A stretch of 64,000 bases of DNA, from the NCBI GenBank assembly GCA_022315425.1, contig JAIUPT010000028.1, positions 1,364,001 through 1,428,000 on the forward strand, written 5' to 3'. Under the pieces are notes generated by a model that was not told the origin of the DNA, made no database searches, and was given only the letters and a program-made list of their open reading frames with translations. The translations under genes and the position numbers were made by a program. Each line of letters starts with the position of its first letter. Position 1 is the first letter of the stretch. Shown here one piece after another: positions 34,991 through 45,120 of this stretch. The DNA comes from Pseudevernia furfuracea. Lineage: Eukaryota; Ascomycota; Lecanoromycetes; Lecanorales; Parmeliaceae.

Positions 34991-36217
34991 TCATGGCTCT
35001 GCGTGGGTCATCTCGGCTTTGATCAACACAGGGATCACGGCCCCTGTCGGCAGGCGAAATTCACGATGTCCGGTCACCCTCAAAAGCGAAGCGATTGATC
35101 CCGAATGGGTCGTAAACGAAATGTACGTGCTGTCATCGTGGGTAAATATATCATCGAGCAGCTTCTTCATGCGGGTCTGGGTTGTGATTTCAGAGTCAGT
35201 CTTGCCTCTTCAAGGGGGTGTGTTGAGTCTTGGAACATGTTGGAAGAGTAAAAGCTCCCAAGACATCGCTCAGAACTCCAGACTTGGTCAAAATGAGGAA
35301 TGATAGACGCGGAAAATACGCACGTCATGAACCCAATGATCTTCTCGAACGTCAGGGCGCCACAGCTCATCTTCTTCGGCAAATCCGGGCTCGAAGGTGT
35401 ATGCTGGGAAGTTGGTATGGATGTAAGTCCTGCTGCTGCGTCGGTCACAGGTATGTATCCCGATTACTTCGCGAAGTAGTTCTTTGACCTCTGGGATGCA
35501 CGGCTGTTGCGCTGGTAGCTGGAGACCATTGAAAGTAATATTGGCCGTGGCAAGGCATCTGTCAAGAGGACTTGTATAGTACCTTTCTGGTACTGGGATA
35601 TGCTGTGTTGTAATCTCCGAGGCCCAGAATTGGTTGGCTGTTTGCGCTTGCTCTATGCCTTTCTCCGTGAGATGTGCGTCAGCCCAAGTGACGGTATCGT
35701 TTCCGTCTTGCTTTGACCAGTAGCTCTATGTGAGTACTTGTCAGTTTTTCCGTCTTGGTGTGTCAGTCTACAATCAGAAAGAAGAAGCGAACATCCCAAG
35801 CCGAAGTTCCATAGTAACTCTCAGCTACGTTGTGCACACCCTCACCATGGCGCCCCTGTTGGGCACTTTTAGTTATAGTCTTGGCTGTCAACAGGAGACT
35901 TTGGTTTGTACCATGTAGATGACCTTATATCGAACACTGCTACCAGCCTGGCAGTTCAAATCGGAAACTTGTTGGTAGAATCGCTCCCACTGGGTCTTCT
36001 TCTGTTCTGGATCGTACTCCTTGTCGGTATTGTATGTTCGCTTGATCAGACCGAAGTCTGATGTTTCCTACGAATGCATCAGCCCAACCATTCTATTGTC
36101 ATGAAGCTATGCATATATATCTTTTACGTAGTTGAAAGTTTTAGGATCGTTGCTAGGCTCGTCCTGGAGAAAGAAGCCGGACACAGTTGTGTACTTGGTA
36201 GAAGAAGTCTCGTTCAT
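34991..36217 (-). CDS. Histidine phosphatase (phosphoglycerate-mutase-like) superfamily protein
   Basis: Probable phosphatase of the branch that includes yeast PMU1; substrate unknown. Exons 36217-36128, 36067-35912, 35855-35793, 35725-35324, 35200-34991; introns 60, 56, 67 and 123 nt; 306 aa. The catalytic motif 'RHGEG' is at residues 84-88 (His85), directly after an intron. 'WADAHLTEKGIEQAQ' and 'YTSPLDRCLATA' are the usual next motifs, and the second catalytic His is in 'ISFTTHSGSI'. The 123-nt last intron is the least certain; acceptor 35201 was chosen because it gives an uninterrupted frame into 'MKKLLDDIF'. No signal peptide, so cytosolic. Confidence 0.82.
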
Positions 36218-36624
36218 TTTGTTCTGAAGAAAAAGGGTGAGTAGCGCAAAGATCAGGAAACAGCTATATGCAATTCTGGCTCAGCTTGAGTTTTTACCAC
36301 AGGCCTGAGAATGAAAGACGTACATGATAACTTTTATACTACAGCAAAGCATGTCTCATGAACTCCTACGAGTATTCTTGAGAGGAAAACAGGTCCATTC
36401 TGTGATGTTAGATCAAACATCGAGCCATTAATCCATGAGACTCTTCCCTCTCGTTGCCTGAGATAGACGATTGATTACCACGAACCACAAACCATGTATG
36501 CGAGCGAGTATTCGCCGAGAAAGTAGGGCTGAGCCGGATGCAGACTAGCGGCCGAGGGGCTCTCACCCATTGAAGCTTGAAGCTTGCAGGCATTACCTTC
36601 AACCATCAACAAGAGCATTTCAGT
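36218..36624. other. Divergent promoter region
   Basis: 407 bp between the phosphatase and the GILT-like gene, presumably carrying both promoters. No distinct element recognised. Confidence 0.5.
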
Positions 36625-37743
36625 ATGGACGAGAAGAGCGCCATGGAAAACAGGTACGGCAGGAGGTCGCCTCTTCCATTGTACCAGAAAAAATACGATG
36701 CATCATTCTCCACGCGCTCGAATACATCTCGACTTCGTTCCCGGCCTGTTGTCTACATTACTGCCGTCGTCTTCGCCTTCTTCATCATCACATATGCCTT
36801 GCCCATTCAACTTTCAAGCTTCTACCCACAGGCCTCCTCTGAAACAATTCAGACTCAGTCGACCCATGCCACATCGAATCAAACCGGTCTTGTGCCCCTC
36901 GAAGCACATGTTATGTCTAAGTGTCCAGACGCAAAGACATGCCTTGAGGAGCTTATTGTCCCCGCTATGGAGCAAGTCGTCGATAAGGTTGACTTTCGTC
37001 TTTCGTACATCGGCAGCGTCGATGAGAACGACACGCTCCGTACGTACCACTTGGAGATCAAGTCCTGATTTGCGGGATCCGTCTAGGAAGCAGGAGACTC
37101 CTTTCACCTTCCAAGCTTGTCTGATACATTAAAATTCTGGCGTAACGAACAAAGCTGACTCGGAAATCCAACAGACTGCATGCATGGCCAAACGGAATGC
37201 TTGGGCAATATGCTTTCTCTATGTGCCAACAACCTTTTCCCAAACAATGCAAAGATTTCGCTGGGCTTCAGTGCCTGTCTGATCATGCACTACCAACGAA
37301 TACCATCGCGAGACCTTGTCCAATCCTGTGCTTTGGAACACGGCATTCCTTTCGAAGACCTGAACGGCTGTATAAGCGAGGAGGGCAAAGGTCTTGACCT
37401 GCTGGAGGCCAGCATCAAAAGAAGTGAGAAAGCTGGCGTTAAGAAGAGTTGCACAGTGAGTGCAGATTTCGCAACAAATCCTTTCTAATCGAACCCTTGG
37501 TTTTGAGACGCAAGACATGTCTCGCGAGCAGTAGGCGAGTTTCGACCCCCGAAACTTGTCCTACAGCCGGGGTATTTTGCCTTATAGGAGCCATGCTGAC
37601 TACGAAATGTTCAGGTGCGGGTTGGAGAAGAGATATGGTGCATAATGGATGGTGGAAAATGGGCAGACTGTAAAGGAGGACATGAAGTCAAAGATTTGGT
37701 AAAGGAAATTGAATCGCGCTACAAATCGAATACGACTGGCTAG
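36625..37743 (+). CDS. GILT-like (gamma-interferon-inducible lysosomal thiol reductase family) protein
   Basis: Exons 36625-37039, 37175-37455, 37615-37743; introns 135 and 159 nt, longer than elsewhere in the window; 274 aa. A single membrane helix at about residues 42-60 anchors it, so it is a type II membrane protein facing the secretory lumen. The GILT domain starts at 'LEAHVMSKCPDAKTCLEEL' and includes the family signature 'CMHGQTECLGN' (first two residues across the first intron) and paired cysteines ('KKSCTV', 'IWCIMDGGKWADC'). The animal active site is CxxC; here it reads CPDAKTC, so classical thiol-reductase chemistry is doubtful. That replacement is, to my knowledge, common in fungal members. 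Confidence 0.85.
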
Positions 37744-38768
37744 CTGCTTGTATTGTCTCTGGAAAATTCTTCTTGGCTAAAAGCACCCGACGGGACTAGA
37801 TCACATTCTGCGAAAAGTCCATGAAGTCTGCATGCGAAGACTGGAAAATCTCTATATCTGGACGATGCTTCTGCCATAGAATTCAAGCGGATCCGAATAT
37901 TGATATTCCCAACCTTCTCGATTTATACAGGCGACAAAGAGCTACAGGTCTTTCAACGGTCGCCTTCGCAGCGTGGACTTCCCTGAACAGGGAAATTTGG
38001 CTTGACCAGCCCAAAAGAATTGAGTTACCGACCTTCAACATCTCCATGTTCAAAGAAGCTTTGGACCCTAGCGACATGAAAGTATTAGAGCCCGGTCGAG
38101 AGTACGATTCTGCCATTCTCCCTCAACGTTAGTGAGCCCCAGGGCGAAGGTGCCTTGAGAGAGTTGGGAAGAATCCGTTCTCAACAATTATCCTTTGCCA
38201 ATCAAAAAGCCATGGGGAAAAAAACTTCACCGTGGCTGACTGAGCGTTTTGTCAATTTGTCCCATAGTGCAAAAGTCGTCTAGACTTTCCCTGCGATGTG
38301 CTATTTGGGTCAGTAGCCTGTGATTACAATGAACGAGTATGGAGGAGCCACTCCGCTCAACCGCCAAAAAAGAGTCCAATTTTCCTCCTGGTGGATCATA
38401 CTGGCAGAGCGCGCTGCTTGTTATCCAATCTTTGGCTCGCCAAGCTCGCAGCTAAGGGCGAGCCACAGTACGAGAACGATTCAAGAGCCCAAACTTGGCG
38501 TATTTTGAGCAAGATATCCCCAGTCGAGCAGCTCCATCAGGGCGCCGTAAATACTCGCTCTATCACAGTCTGTCTATTTTTGGATCAGCGAACCCAATTT
38601 TCTTTTTCCCAAGTCTTCTCAAGATCAGCAATCAGTGTAGCGCCATTCCCTGCTTGGTCCTATATGATCCTTTCCGTGCCCATTGAACTTGTTTCAACTT
38701 TCGATCTCGTTCCCCCTTTACTTCCACAAAGCACACACTGTCGTTAACTGCTCGCGTCCAAAGTCATC
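37744..38768. other. Intergenic region, promoter of wall protein gene
   Basis: 1.0 kb with one weak ORF (37821-38132). Its last 150 bp are C/T-rich, fitting the leader of a strongly expressed gene. Confidence 0.45.
37821..38132 (+). CDS. Small unrecognised ORF, weak prediction
   Basis: ATG-started 103-aa ORF with balanced composition and no signal peptide, domain or family I recognise. It could be a fragment of a lost gene or chance. No splice partner was found on either side. Confidence 0.2.
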   Translation: MKSACEDWKISISGRCFCHRIQADPNIDIPNLLDLYRRQRATGLSTVAFAAWTSLNREIWLDQPKRIELPTFNISMFKEALDPSDMKVLEPGREYDSAILPQR

Positions 38769-41750
38769 ATGCAGCCCAGCATCGCGTTGGCCTTTGGGGC
38801 CCTGGCCTTAGCATCCGATGCGTCTGCGTTGTTCGGGACAGGCGTTTCGAATTCTACGTCGCCAGCTATTCCTTGTTGCTCCGATGACCCTATTTTCACT
38901 GGTTACCCAACAGCGCCCGCGCCCTTTAGAACTGGTGTCAATCCTCACAACCATTTCACGCTCCCGGGGCCGTCCCCTTCGACGAATCGCACTTCGCCAG
39001 TCGCTCCGAATGTTGCACCAACTGGCCATGTTCACCTCAGCACTGGCGTTCCATTTGTACCACATTCTTTCAAAAACCACACGTCGCCAGTCAAGCCATA
39101 CGTTGCACCTACAGTCAATGTCTCGACAACAATAACTAGACCTTGCCCCACTTGCCCGATTTCTACGATATCTGGATCAAACTCGAGGACGACTGTTTAC
39201 AAGCCCTGCCCTACCTGCCCTCCCGTCACAGTTCCTGGATCAGGCTCAGCAACGACGGTGTACAAGCCTTGCCCGACCTGCCCACCCGTCACAGTCCCTG
39301 GATCAGGCTCAGCAATGACGGTGTACAAGCCTTGCCCGACCTGCCCACCCATCACAATCCCTGGATCAAACTCAACAACTACGGAGTACAAGCCCTGCCC
39401 TACCTGTCTTCCTATCAGAATCCCCGGATCAAACTCAACAGCTACGGTGTACAAGCCCTGCCCTACCTGCCCTCCCGTCACAGTTCCTGGATCAGGCTCA
39501 GCAACGACGGTGTACAAGCCTTGCCCGACCTGCCCACCCATCACAATCCCTGGATCAAACTCAACAGCTACGGTGTACAAGCCCTGCCCTACCTGCCCTC
39601 CTATCACCATCTCAGGATCAGGTTCGACGGCGACGGTTTACAAGCCCTGCCCTACCTGCTCCCCTGTCACAATCCCTGGATCAAGCTCAACAATTACGGA
39701 GTCCAACACCCCAGCAACAATCACTCCCCCAACCTCAACTGAGACATTCACCATCACCAGGCTTTGTCCTACTTGCACGACAATCAGGTTCATCACAGTA
39801 CAGTCTGTAACCGTCACAAAGCCCTGCTCTACATGTTCCCCAACGACAATCACATCACCTGCAAGCTCGACCACGACAATCACCAAGCAGTGCCCTACAT
39901 GCTATCCAGTAGTTCCAGGACCGGCGACAGGACCGAATCATGTTCTGACTCTTACTAAGCTCTGCCCTACTTGTCCTCCAGGCACAGTGGTTACCAGCAA
40001 CCCAACTCATACGACAGTGCCAACAGGACGTGCTCCTCTCGTGTTTGGCCATCATCAGCCTGTTTACACAAACTCAACAGCAAACGGTTTCGCAGCCCCG
40101 TCCGTTTTCGCCTCTGGCTCTGCTTTCAACACTGGGGTGTTCCGCACTGGAGGGACCGGCACTGGAGCGTTCAGCACTGGGGTTTTCAGCACTGGGGTGG
40201 TCAGGCATGGATCGCTCAGCACGGGAGTCTTCAGTACTGGAACCTCTCCACCAGTTGTCCTCAGCACCACTACTTCTAATGGGAAAGTCACTGTTGAGAC
40301 TCACTCTTCTGGTGAGGTCGCTGTCACCTCGACTTGCCCCAACGGCTCCGTCTCAGTTCAGACTCACTCTGCCGAGGTCGTCGTTAGCTCAACTGCTCCT
40401 AGTGGCTCGGTCTCTGTGAAGACACAGCCTGCCGGTAAGATCGTTGCCAACTCGACTGTTTCCAATGGCGAGGTTACTGTTGAGACTCAGTCTGCTGGTG
40501 TGTCCCTTGTCAGCCATACTGCCTCCAGCGGCGAGGTCACTGTTGAGACCCAGTCTCCCAGTGTTTCTCTCGTGAGCCTTACTGCCTCCAATGGCCAGGT
40601 CACTGTTGAGACTCAGTCTGCTGGTGTTTCTCTCGTGAGCCACACTGCTTCCAATGGCCAGATCCCTGCTGGAACTCAGTCTGCTGGTGAGTCCCTCGTT
40701 AGTCATACTGCTTCCAATGGCCGGGTTACCGTCGAGACCCAGTCTTCCGGTGTTTCTGTCGTCAGCCACACTGCATCCAAGGGCCAGGTCACTGTCGAGA
40801 CTCAATCTGCGTCGACAAACGAGGCCTCTCCTTCTCAGGCTGGGGAAACTCAGTCTGCTGGTGTGACTGTTGTCAGCCACACTGCATCCAATGGCCAGGT
40901 CACCGTCGAGACTACATCTGCGTCTCCATCCAATGCTGAGACAAATGAGGCCTCTCCTTCTCAGGCTGGCGAGACTCGGTCAATTGTTGTCAGTCACACC
41001 GCACCCAATGGCCAGGTCACTGTCGAGACTCAGTCCGCGTCTCCATCCAATGGCGAGACAAACGAAGTCTCTCCTTCTCAGGCTGGCGAGACTCAGTCTG
41101 CTGGTGTATCAGTAGTCAGCCATACTGCTCCCAACGGCCAGGTCACTGTCGAGACTCAATCTGCGTCCCCATCCAGCGGCGAGACGAACGAGGCCTCTCC
41201 TTCTCAGGCCGCCGCTGTTGCAGCATCTCAGGCTAGTGCCACCGAAGCTGCTACCCCTGGAAGCGCTTCCCCTAGCAGCAACTCTCCAAGCAGCAACGCC
41301 CCTACAAGCGCCAACCAGGCCGGCGCAAACAGCACACCTGAAAGCAATGCCCCAGGAAGCCCAAACCACGCCGTCGCAAAACCCGCTGCAGCAAACAGCA
41401 TATCTGGAAGCAACGCTCCTGGAAGCCAGGCCGCCGCAAATCCCGCCGTCGCAAACAGCACACCCGGCAGCAATGCCCCAGGAAGCGCAAACCAACCTGC
41501 CGTGAGCCCCACTGCTGCTGCCCAAGAGTCTCAAGCTGCCGCTGCTGCTGCTACTGCTGCCCAAGCTTCCGCCTCGCAACAGGCCGCTGAAGCTGGCGAA
41601 ACAAAGTCACCGAGTGCGAATAACCACACAACTAATGGCACTTCACCCTCATCTGTCAAGGCCTTCCAAGGCGATGCCTCTACTTTCAAGGCCTCCACTG
41701 CCATCCTTAGCTTTGCTGCGGCTGGTCTCTCCTTTGTGATGTTTCTGTGA
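38769..41750 (+). CDS. Repeat-rich GPI-anchored cell wall / adhesin-like protein
   Basis: Single exon, 993 aa. Signal peptide at 1-20 ('IALAFGALALASDASA'); C-terminal Ser/Ala region and hydrophobic tail ('FAAAGLSFVMFL') of a GPI-anchored protein. The middle is built from three repeat zones. The first is eight 21-residue units of the form TTVYKPCPTCPPVTVPGSGS. The second is a short Thr-Gly-Val-Phe-rich patch ('FSTGVFSTG'). The third is a long array of about 20-residue Ser/Thr units of the form NGQVTVETQSAGVSVVSHTA, followed by Ala/Ser/Asn-rich degenerate repeats. Abundant Ser/Thr implies heavy O-mannosylation. The CPTC repeats provide regularly spaced cysteine pairs. The likely role is wall structure or adhesion; not a recognised named protein. 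Confidence 0.88.
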   Translation: MQPSIALAFGALALASDASALFGTGVSNSTSPAIPCCSDDPIFTGYPTAPAPFRTGVNPHNHFTLPGPSPSTNRTSPVAPNVAPTGHVHLSTGVPFVPHSFKNHTSPVKPYVAPTVNVSTTITRPCPTCPISTISGSNSRTTVYKPCPTCPPVTVPGSGSATTVYKPCPTCPPVTVPGSGSAMTVYKPCPTCPPITIPGSNSTTTEYKPCPTCLPIRIPGSNSTATVYKPCPTCPPVTVPGSGSATTVYKPCPTCPPITIPGSNSTATVYKPCPTCPPITISGSGSTATVYKPCPTCSPVTIPGSSSTITESNTPATITPPTSTETFTITRLCPTCTTIRFITVQSVTVTKPCSTCSPTTITSPASSTTTITKQCPTCYPVVPGPATGPNHVLTLTKLCPTCPPGTVVTSNPTHTTVPTGRAPLVFGHHQPVYTNSTANGFAAPSVFASGSAFNTGVFRTGGTGTGAFSTGVFSTGVVRHGSLSTGVFSTGTSPPVVLSTTTSNGKVTVETHSSGEVAVTSTCPNGSVSVQTHSAEVVVSSTAPSGSVSVKTQPAGKIVANSTVSNGEVTVETQSAGVSLVSHTASSGEVTVETQSPSVSLVSLTASNGQVTVETQSAGVSLVSHTASNGQIPAGTQSAGESLVSHTASNGRVTVETQSSGVSVVSHTASKGQVTVETQSASTNEASPSQAGETQSAGVTVVSHTASNGQVTVETTSASPSNAETNEASPSQAGETRSIVVSHTAPNGQVTVETQSASPSNGETNEVSPSQAGETQSAGVSVVSHTAPNGQVTVETQSASPSSGETNEASPSQAAAVAASQASATEAATPGSASPSSNSPSSNAPTSANQAGANSTPESNAPGSPNHAVAKPAAANSISGSNAPGSQAAANPAVANSTPGSNAPGSANQPAVSPTAAAQESQAAAAAATAAQASASQQAAEAGETKSPSANNHTTNGTSPSSVKAFQGDASTFKASTAILSFAAAGLSFVMFL
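39189..39692 (+). repeat. 63-bp tandem repeat, eight units, coding
   Basis: Eight units of exactly 63 bp encode the 21-residue CPTC repeats. Some units are nearly identical at the DNA level and others diverged, which suggests ongoing homogenisation. Reverse-strand ORFs over this stretch are by-products of the repeat. Confidence 0.95.
40275..41215 (+). repeat. About 60-bp degenerate tandem repeat, coding
   Basis: Units of roughly 20 codons with the core GGCCAGGTCACTGTCGAGAC recur throughout. Later units carry an extra SPSQAGET-type insert. Boundaries are approximate. Confidence 0.85.
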
Positions 41751-42375
41751 TCGTTATGAAAGTTTTAATGGGCCGGGTTGCTATGGGCGAATCGAAAAGT
41801 TATTGGATCTAATACTTTAATACCTATCCTGTCAAGACTTCACTTCTCTAATCGCTTATGCTTTGCGTTGTCTTTGCTGCTAGCGAGTTTCATGGTGAAC
41901 GACTATTATCATTCAACCATAAGAGCTTCACTAGTTACCCAGGCCTTGTCCATTGGGCGTATTGTGTAATGCGCAGTTTGGACAGCATTGGTTTTAAATA
42001 GGTTACACACTTAGACCAATCAGAACAGTAATTATTTGGATACAATCATTCTATTATAACGGTCTGTAACCTTCTCAATAACATTTCTGTAGCCAATATG
42101 ATTTGGTCAGCCACATCATGATACCACAGAGTGGAGGAATACTCGAGCATTTGAGTCGAACACATCGTTAGCATACTCGGCATATGCATGAAAATTAGCC
42201 GAAAGCTGCCGAGCACCAGAGTGAAGGATCCGAACGCATCTTACGAGTACTTCACAGTTTCTTTCTCGACTCTCTTTTTTACCACAAGTCCATCTTCCTG
42301 TTTACGTTACTGTTTTCGGAATACGAACCTCGCTCCGCATCTTCCTCTCATTCTTCATCAGAATAGGCCGTCAAT
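41751..42375. other. Intergenic region
   Basis: 625 bp between the wall protein gene and KEI1, AT-rich in its first half. Nothing recognised. Confidence 0.5.
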
Positions 42376-43473
42376 ATGGGCTTCCCTACACGCATTTTCC
42401 GCATACCGCGGCCCAAAGTCAGCACATATTCCCTGTTATTCGCCTCCGACACCTCAGCTAATGCATGAGAGCAGACCTTCCTCTACCTGATGTCCCTTCG
42501 GACCGGCACCGAGCTCTCCACCTTATCACTCGTACTCAATAAAGTCTCTGGCCTCTATGGACTACTCGCCCTCCTGACCGGCCTTCACCTCTCTCCTCTC
42601 CAACTCTCCATGTACATCTACTCTCTTGTCGCACTCCTCATTACAATCCTCCTCGCGCCTCATATTCGAACACAGAGTCCCTTCCACTGCCTCGCCCTTG
42701 CTACATTCTACATACTTGATAGTATCATAAACGCTGCTTACACGGCCATATTTGGTATAACGTGGTTTCTCGTCGTCTCGCAGCACCATAGCGACGCGAA
42801 TGGAAATAAGGCGCCCGGCGCTGGAGGTGAAATGATTGGCGATACCGCAGGCTTTACGACTCCCGAATTCAACGTCAGCCATGTCAATGTGGCAGTAGGA
42901 CCGGATCAGGGCGTCCCTGGTGAAAAGAATGAGGCCGTCACCTCAGGCTCCTTGGGATCTCCAGCTACTACCGCAGCGTCACCGAGTCTAGGTCATGGCG
43001 TGCTGCAACCAGAAAGTATTAGTAGCATCGTTGCCATCTGCGCGCTATGGACGATTCGACTTTACTTCGTGCTTATCGTTATGAGCTACGCACGCTTGGT
43101 ACTACGGAGATATGTGGCGTCTACCTTGCGGAGCGGCACCGGCGGCAAACCATCAGGTCTCATAGAAGATCCATTCACCATACACTCGCCCGAGGGCAGG
43201 GGTTGGAGGGGTAGGCTAGGGCGGACGATGATAAGCATGGGAAGAGGATACTGGTTGGGGAGTGAGGAGGGCGATGATGCATGGATGAACGACGAGGTGA
43301 CGATGGGTAGGATGAAGAGGAGAGAACCAGCCCAGGGGGCTGGTGATGCGCCTGGAGTCGTAGAGCGAGAACGCCGAAGACGCAGCGGGACTGGGCCTCC
43401 GCCTCCAATGCCACAATTGCAAGGAGGACAGGGACAACATTTGAGGGTTCAAGAAGTGAGAGACGGGAAGTAA
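42376..43473 (+). CDS. KEI1: Inositolphosphorylceramide synthase subunit Kei1
   Basis: Golgi membrane subunit that supports inositolphosphorylceramide synthase (with Aur1) in sphingolipid synthesis. Exons 42376-42417 and 42475-43473, one 57-nt intron; 346 aa. The tiny first exon gives 'FPTRIFRIPRPK', continuing after splicing with 'TFLYLMSLRTGTELSTLSL', the usual Kei1 N-terminus. Membrane helices are at about 20-45, 50-68, 75-100 and 205-225 ('IRLYFVLIVMSYARLVLRRY'). The loop and C-terminal tail are soluble and Gly/Arg-rich, longer than in yeast as is usual in filamentous fungi. Confidence 0.9.
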
Positions 43474-43990
43474 AGGTGACTTGGCTCAACCGCCTGGAGC
43501 CTATAAAGCCCCCGTCGTGGTTAATTTTATGCTGGGACTGATTACTCTGTGCCTTTTTTGGAATATGGTAGTTGTGCGTTGCGCTGGCGTTGCGGCAATG
43601 AGGACGCTCTCAAAGAAAACCATCCTAGACTTTTCTTAATGAATAGAGTCCAAAACCGCCGGACCTTCGTGAAAGAAATCTACCAGTGGAGGAGACGGCA
43701 CGAAGCCCATCAGTGATTAGAAGCACAGGCATCATGTGATGTTAGTACATAATGCAGTAATCTATGCTGTGTGCTGAACTGCTGAGAATTTGCAGACTGC
43801 AAGAAACGCTGAGCCAAACAACGCTTGTTTCTTATGTCCCATCCGGCCTGCAGCATTGGACCACCACCCAGGCCGAACGCCATGCCAAACATTGTATGCC
43901 AACGAGCGATGACATGCTAAAAACCTTGGTATCATCTCCCGCTATTATTATACATCATTTTCTTGCAATCATCTGTTTTCTCGAGGTCCA
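43474..43990. other. Convergent intergenic region
   Basis: 517 bp between the 3' ends of KEI1 and YPT6. Nothing further recognised. Confidence 0.5.
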
Positions 43991-44841
43991 CTAGCAAGCG
44001 CACCCGTCGTTGCTCTCTGGTTTCGACGGGTTAATATTCACGTCGATCACTGCATTATTGTTAGCCGTCCATTACCCTATTATCTTGCCGCTTCGACACT
44101 CGCTATATCCTAGCCTGAGCTCTTTCTGACGCTGGGAGAAACGTACTCTGACTCTCCCCTCCCCCCGCTCCACCCTCTCCTTCCATCCCTGGAAGTGCCT
44201 GAGCAATCCTTCTGAACAGTCCCTTGACATTTGCTCCCACCTTCGCACTAGTCTCCACAAACAATGCACCACATCTCTTCGCCTCCTCTTCGCCCATCTG
44301 ACTGCTGACCTCCCTCTTGTCACCCAGATCCGTCTTGTTTCCCACAAGCACAATAATGACATCTTGCCCTCTTTCGCCTCTTACATCGTCGACCCATTTT
44401 CTCGTATTGTGGAAAGATTTTAGGTTCGAGATGTCGTAGACGACTACTGCGACGGAGCTGTCACGAATGTAGGAGGGAATTAGACTACGGAACCTTTCCT
44501 GACCAGCGGTATCCCATAATTGCAGACGGACAGTCCGGTCTTCGAGGTACATTGTTTTGGAAAGGAAGTCTATGCCGATGGTGGCCTGGTACATATTGTC
44601 GAAGGAATCGTACATAAAGCGGGTTATTAAGGATGTTTTGCCAACTAATGGAGGAGAGCGCATATATTAGCGACGCCATTTCTGCGATGGACTCGGACCA
44701 ATCCTACCACTTTGTTCGCCCAGGAAGACAAGCCTGCAGGACTGTCAACATTGCTCGAAATACAATAAGGCAGCAATAGGGGATTTACTTGAATTTCTTC
44801 AAGGGATTTGAGTACGAGCCCACGGTTGAATGTGACGCCAT
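43991..44841 (-). CDS. YPT6: Rab GTPase Ypt6 (Rab6 homologue)
   Basis: Small GTPase directing retrograde endosome-to-Golgi traffic. Exons 44841-44789, 44733-44708, 44644-44147, 44049-43991; introns 55, 63 and 97 nt; 211 aa. The P-loop 'GEQSVGKTS' is split by the second intron, whose preceding exon is only 26 nt. Further motifs: 'YQATIGIDFLSKTMYL' (switch I), 'WDTAGQERFRSL' (switch II), 'GNKTDL' and 'ETSAK'. An ORF read-through would stop at 44103 without any C-terminal cysteine. The final 59-nt exon restores the expected tail ending in CAC, the geranylgeranylation site, and 'IDVNINPSKPESNDG' before it. Confidence 0.94.
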
Positions 44842-45120
44842 GATGGCTAAAACTGGAAAGAAAGCAGCTAACTAATTAAGGAAGAGACAGGAGAGGCAGA
44901 GAAGGGAAGAGAAGATGTTGCTTCTGGTCGTTCAAAACAAAGACGTTGATGGATTCCTCTTTCACGAGACTCGGCACTCGGCAGAACATTTTGTCGGCCC
45001 GGAAAGGTCCGCCATCAATGGCCATAGAAAGGCGCTAGTGATCCGCTACAAATTGCCTTCCACCAACCGATGCTGTTATTGTAAAATAAATCCTTCATCT
45101 TTATAACGTTGCGCCTGATC

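Noticed and set aside
39197..39610. Reverse-strand ORF of 137 codons over the CPTC repeats
   Set aside because: Its repeats are the mirror of the 63-bp unit; no start context or signal peptide.
39189..39692. Regular repeats resembling a CRISPR array
   Set aside because: Units are contiguous without spacers and code for protein in a eukaryote.
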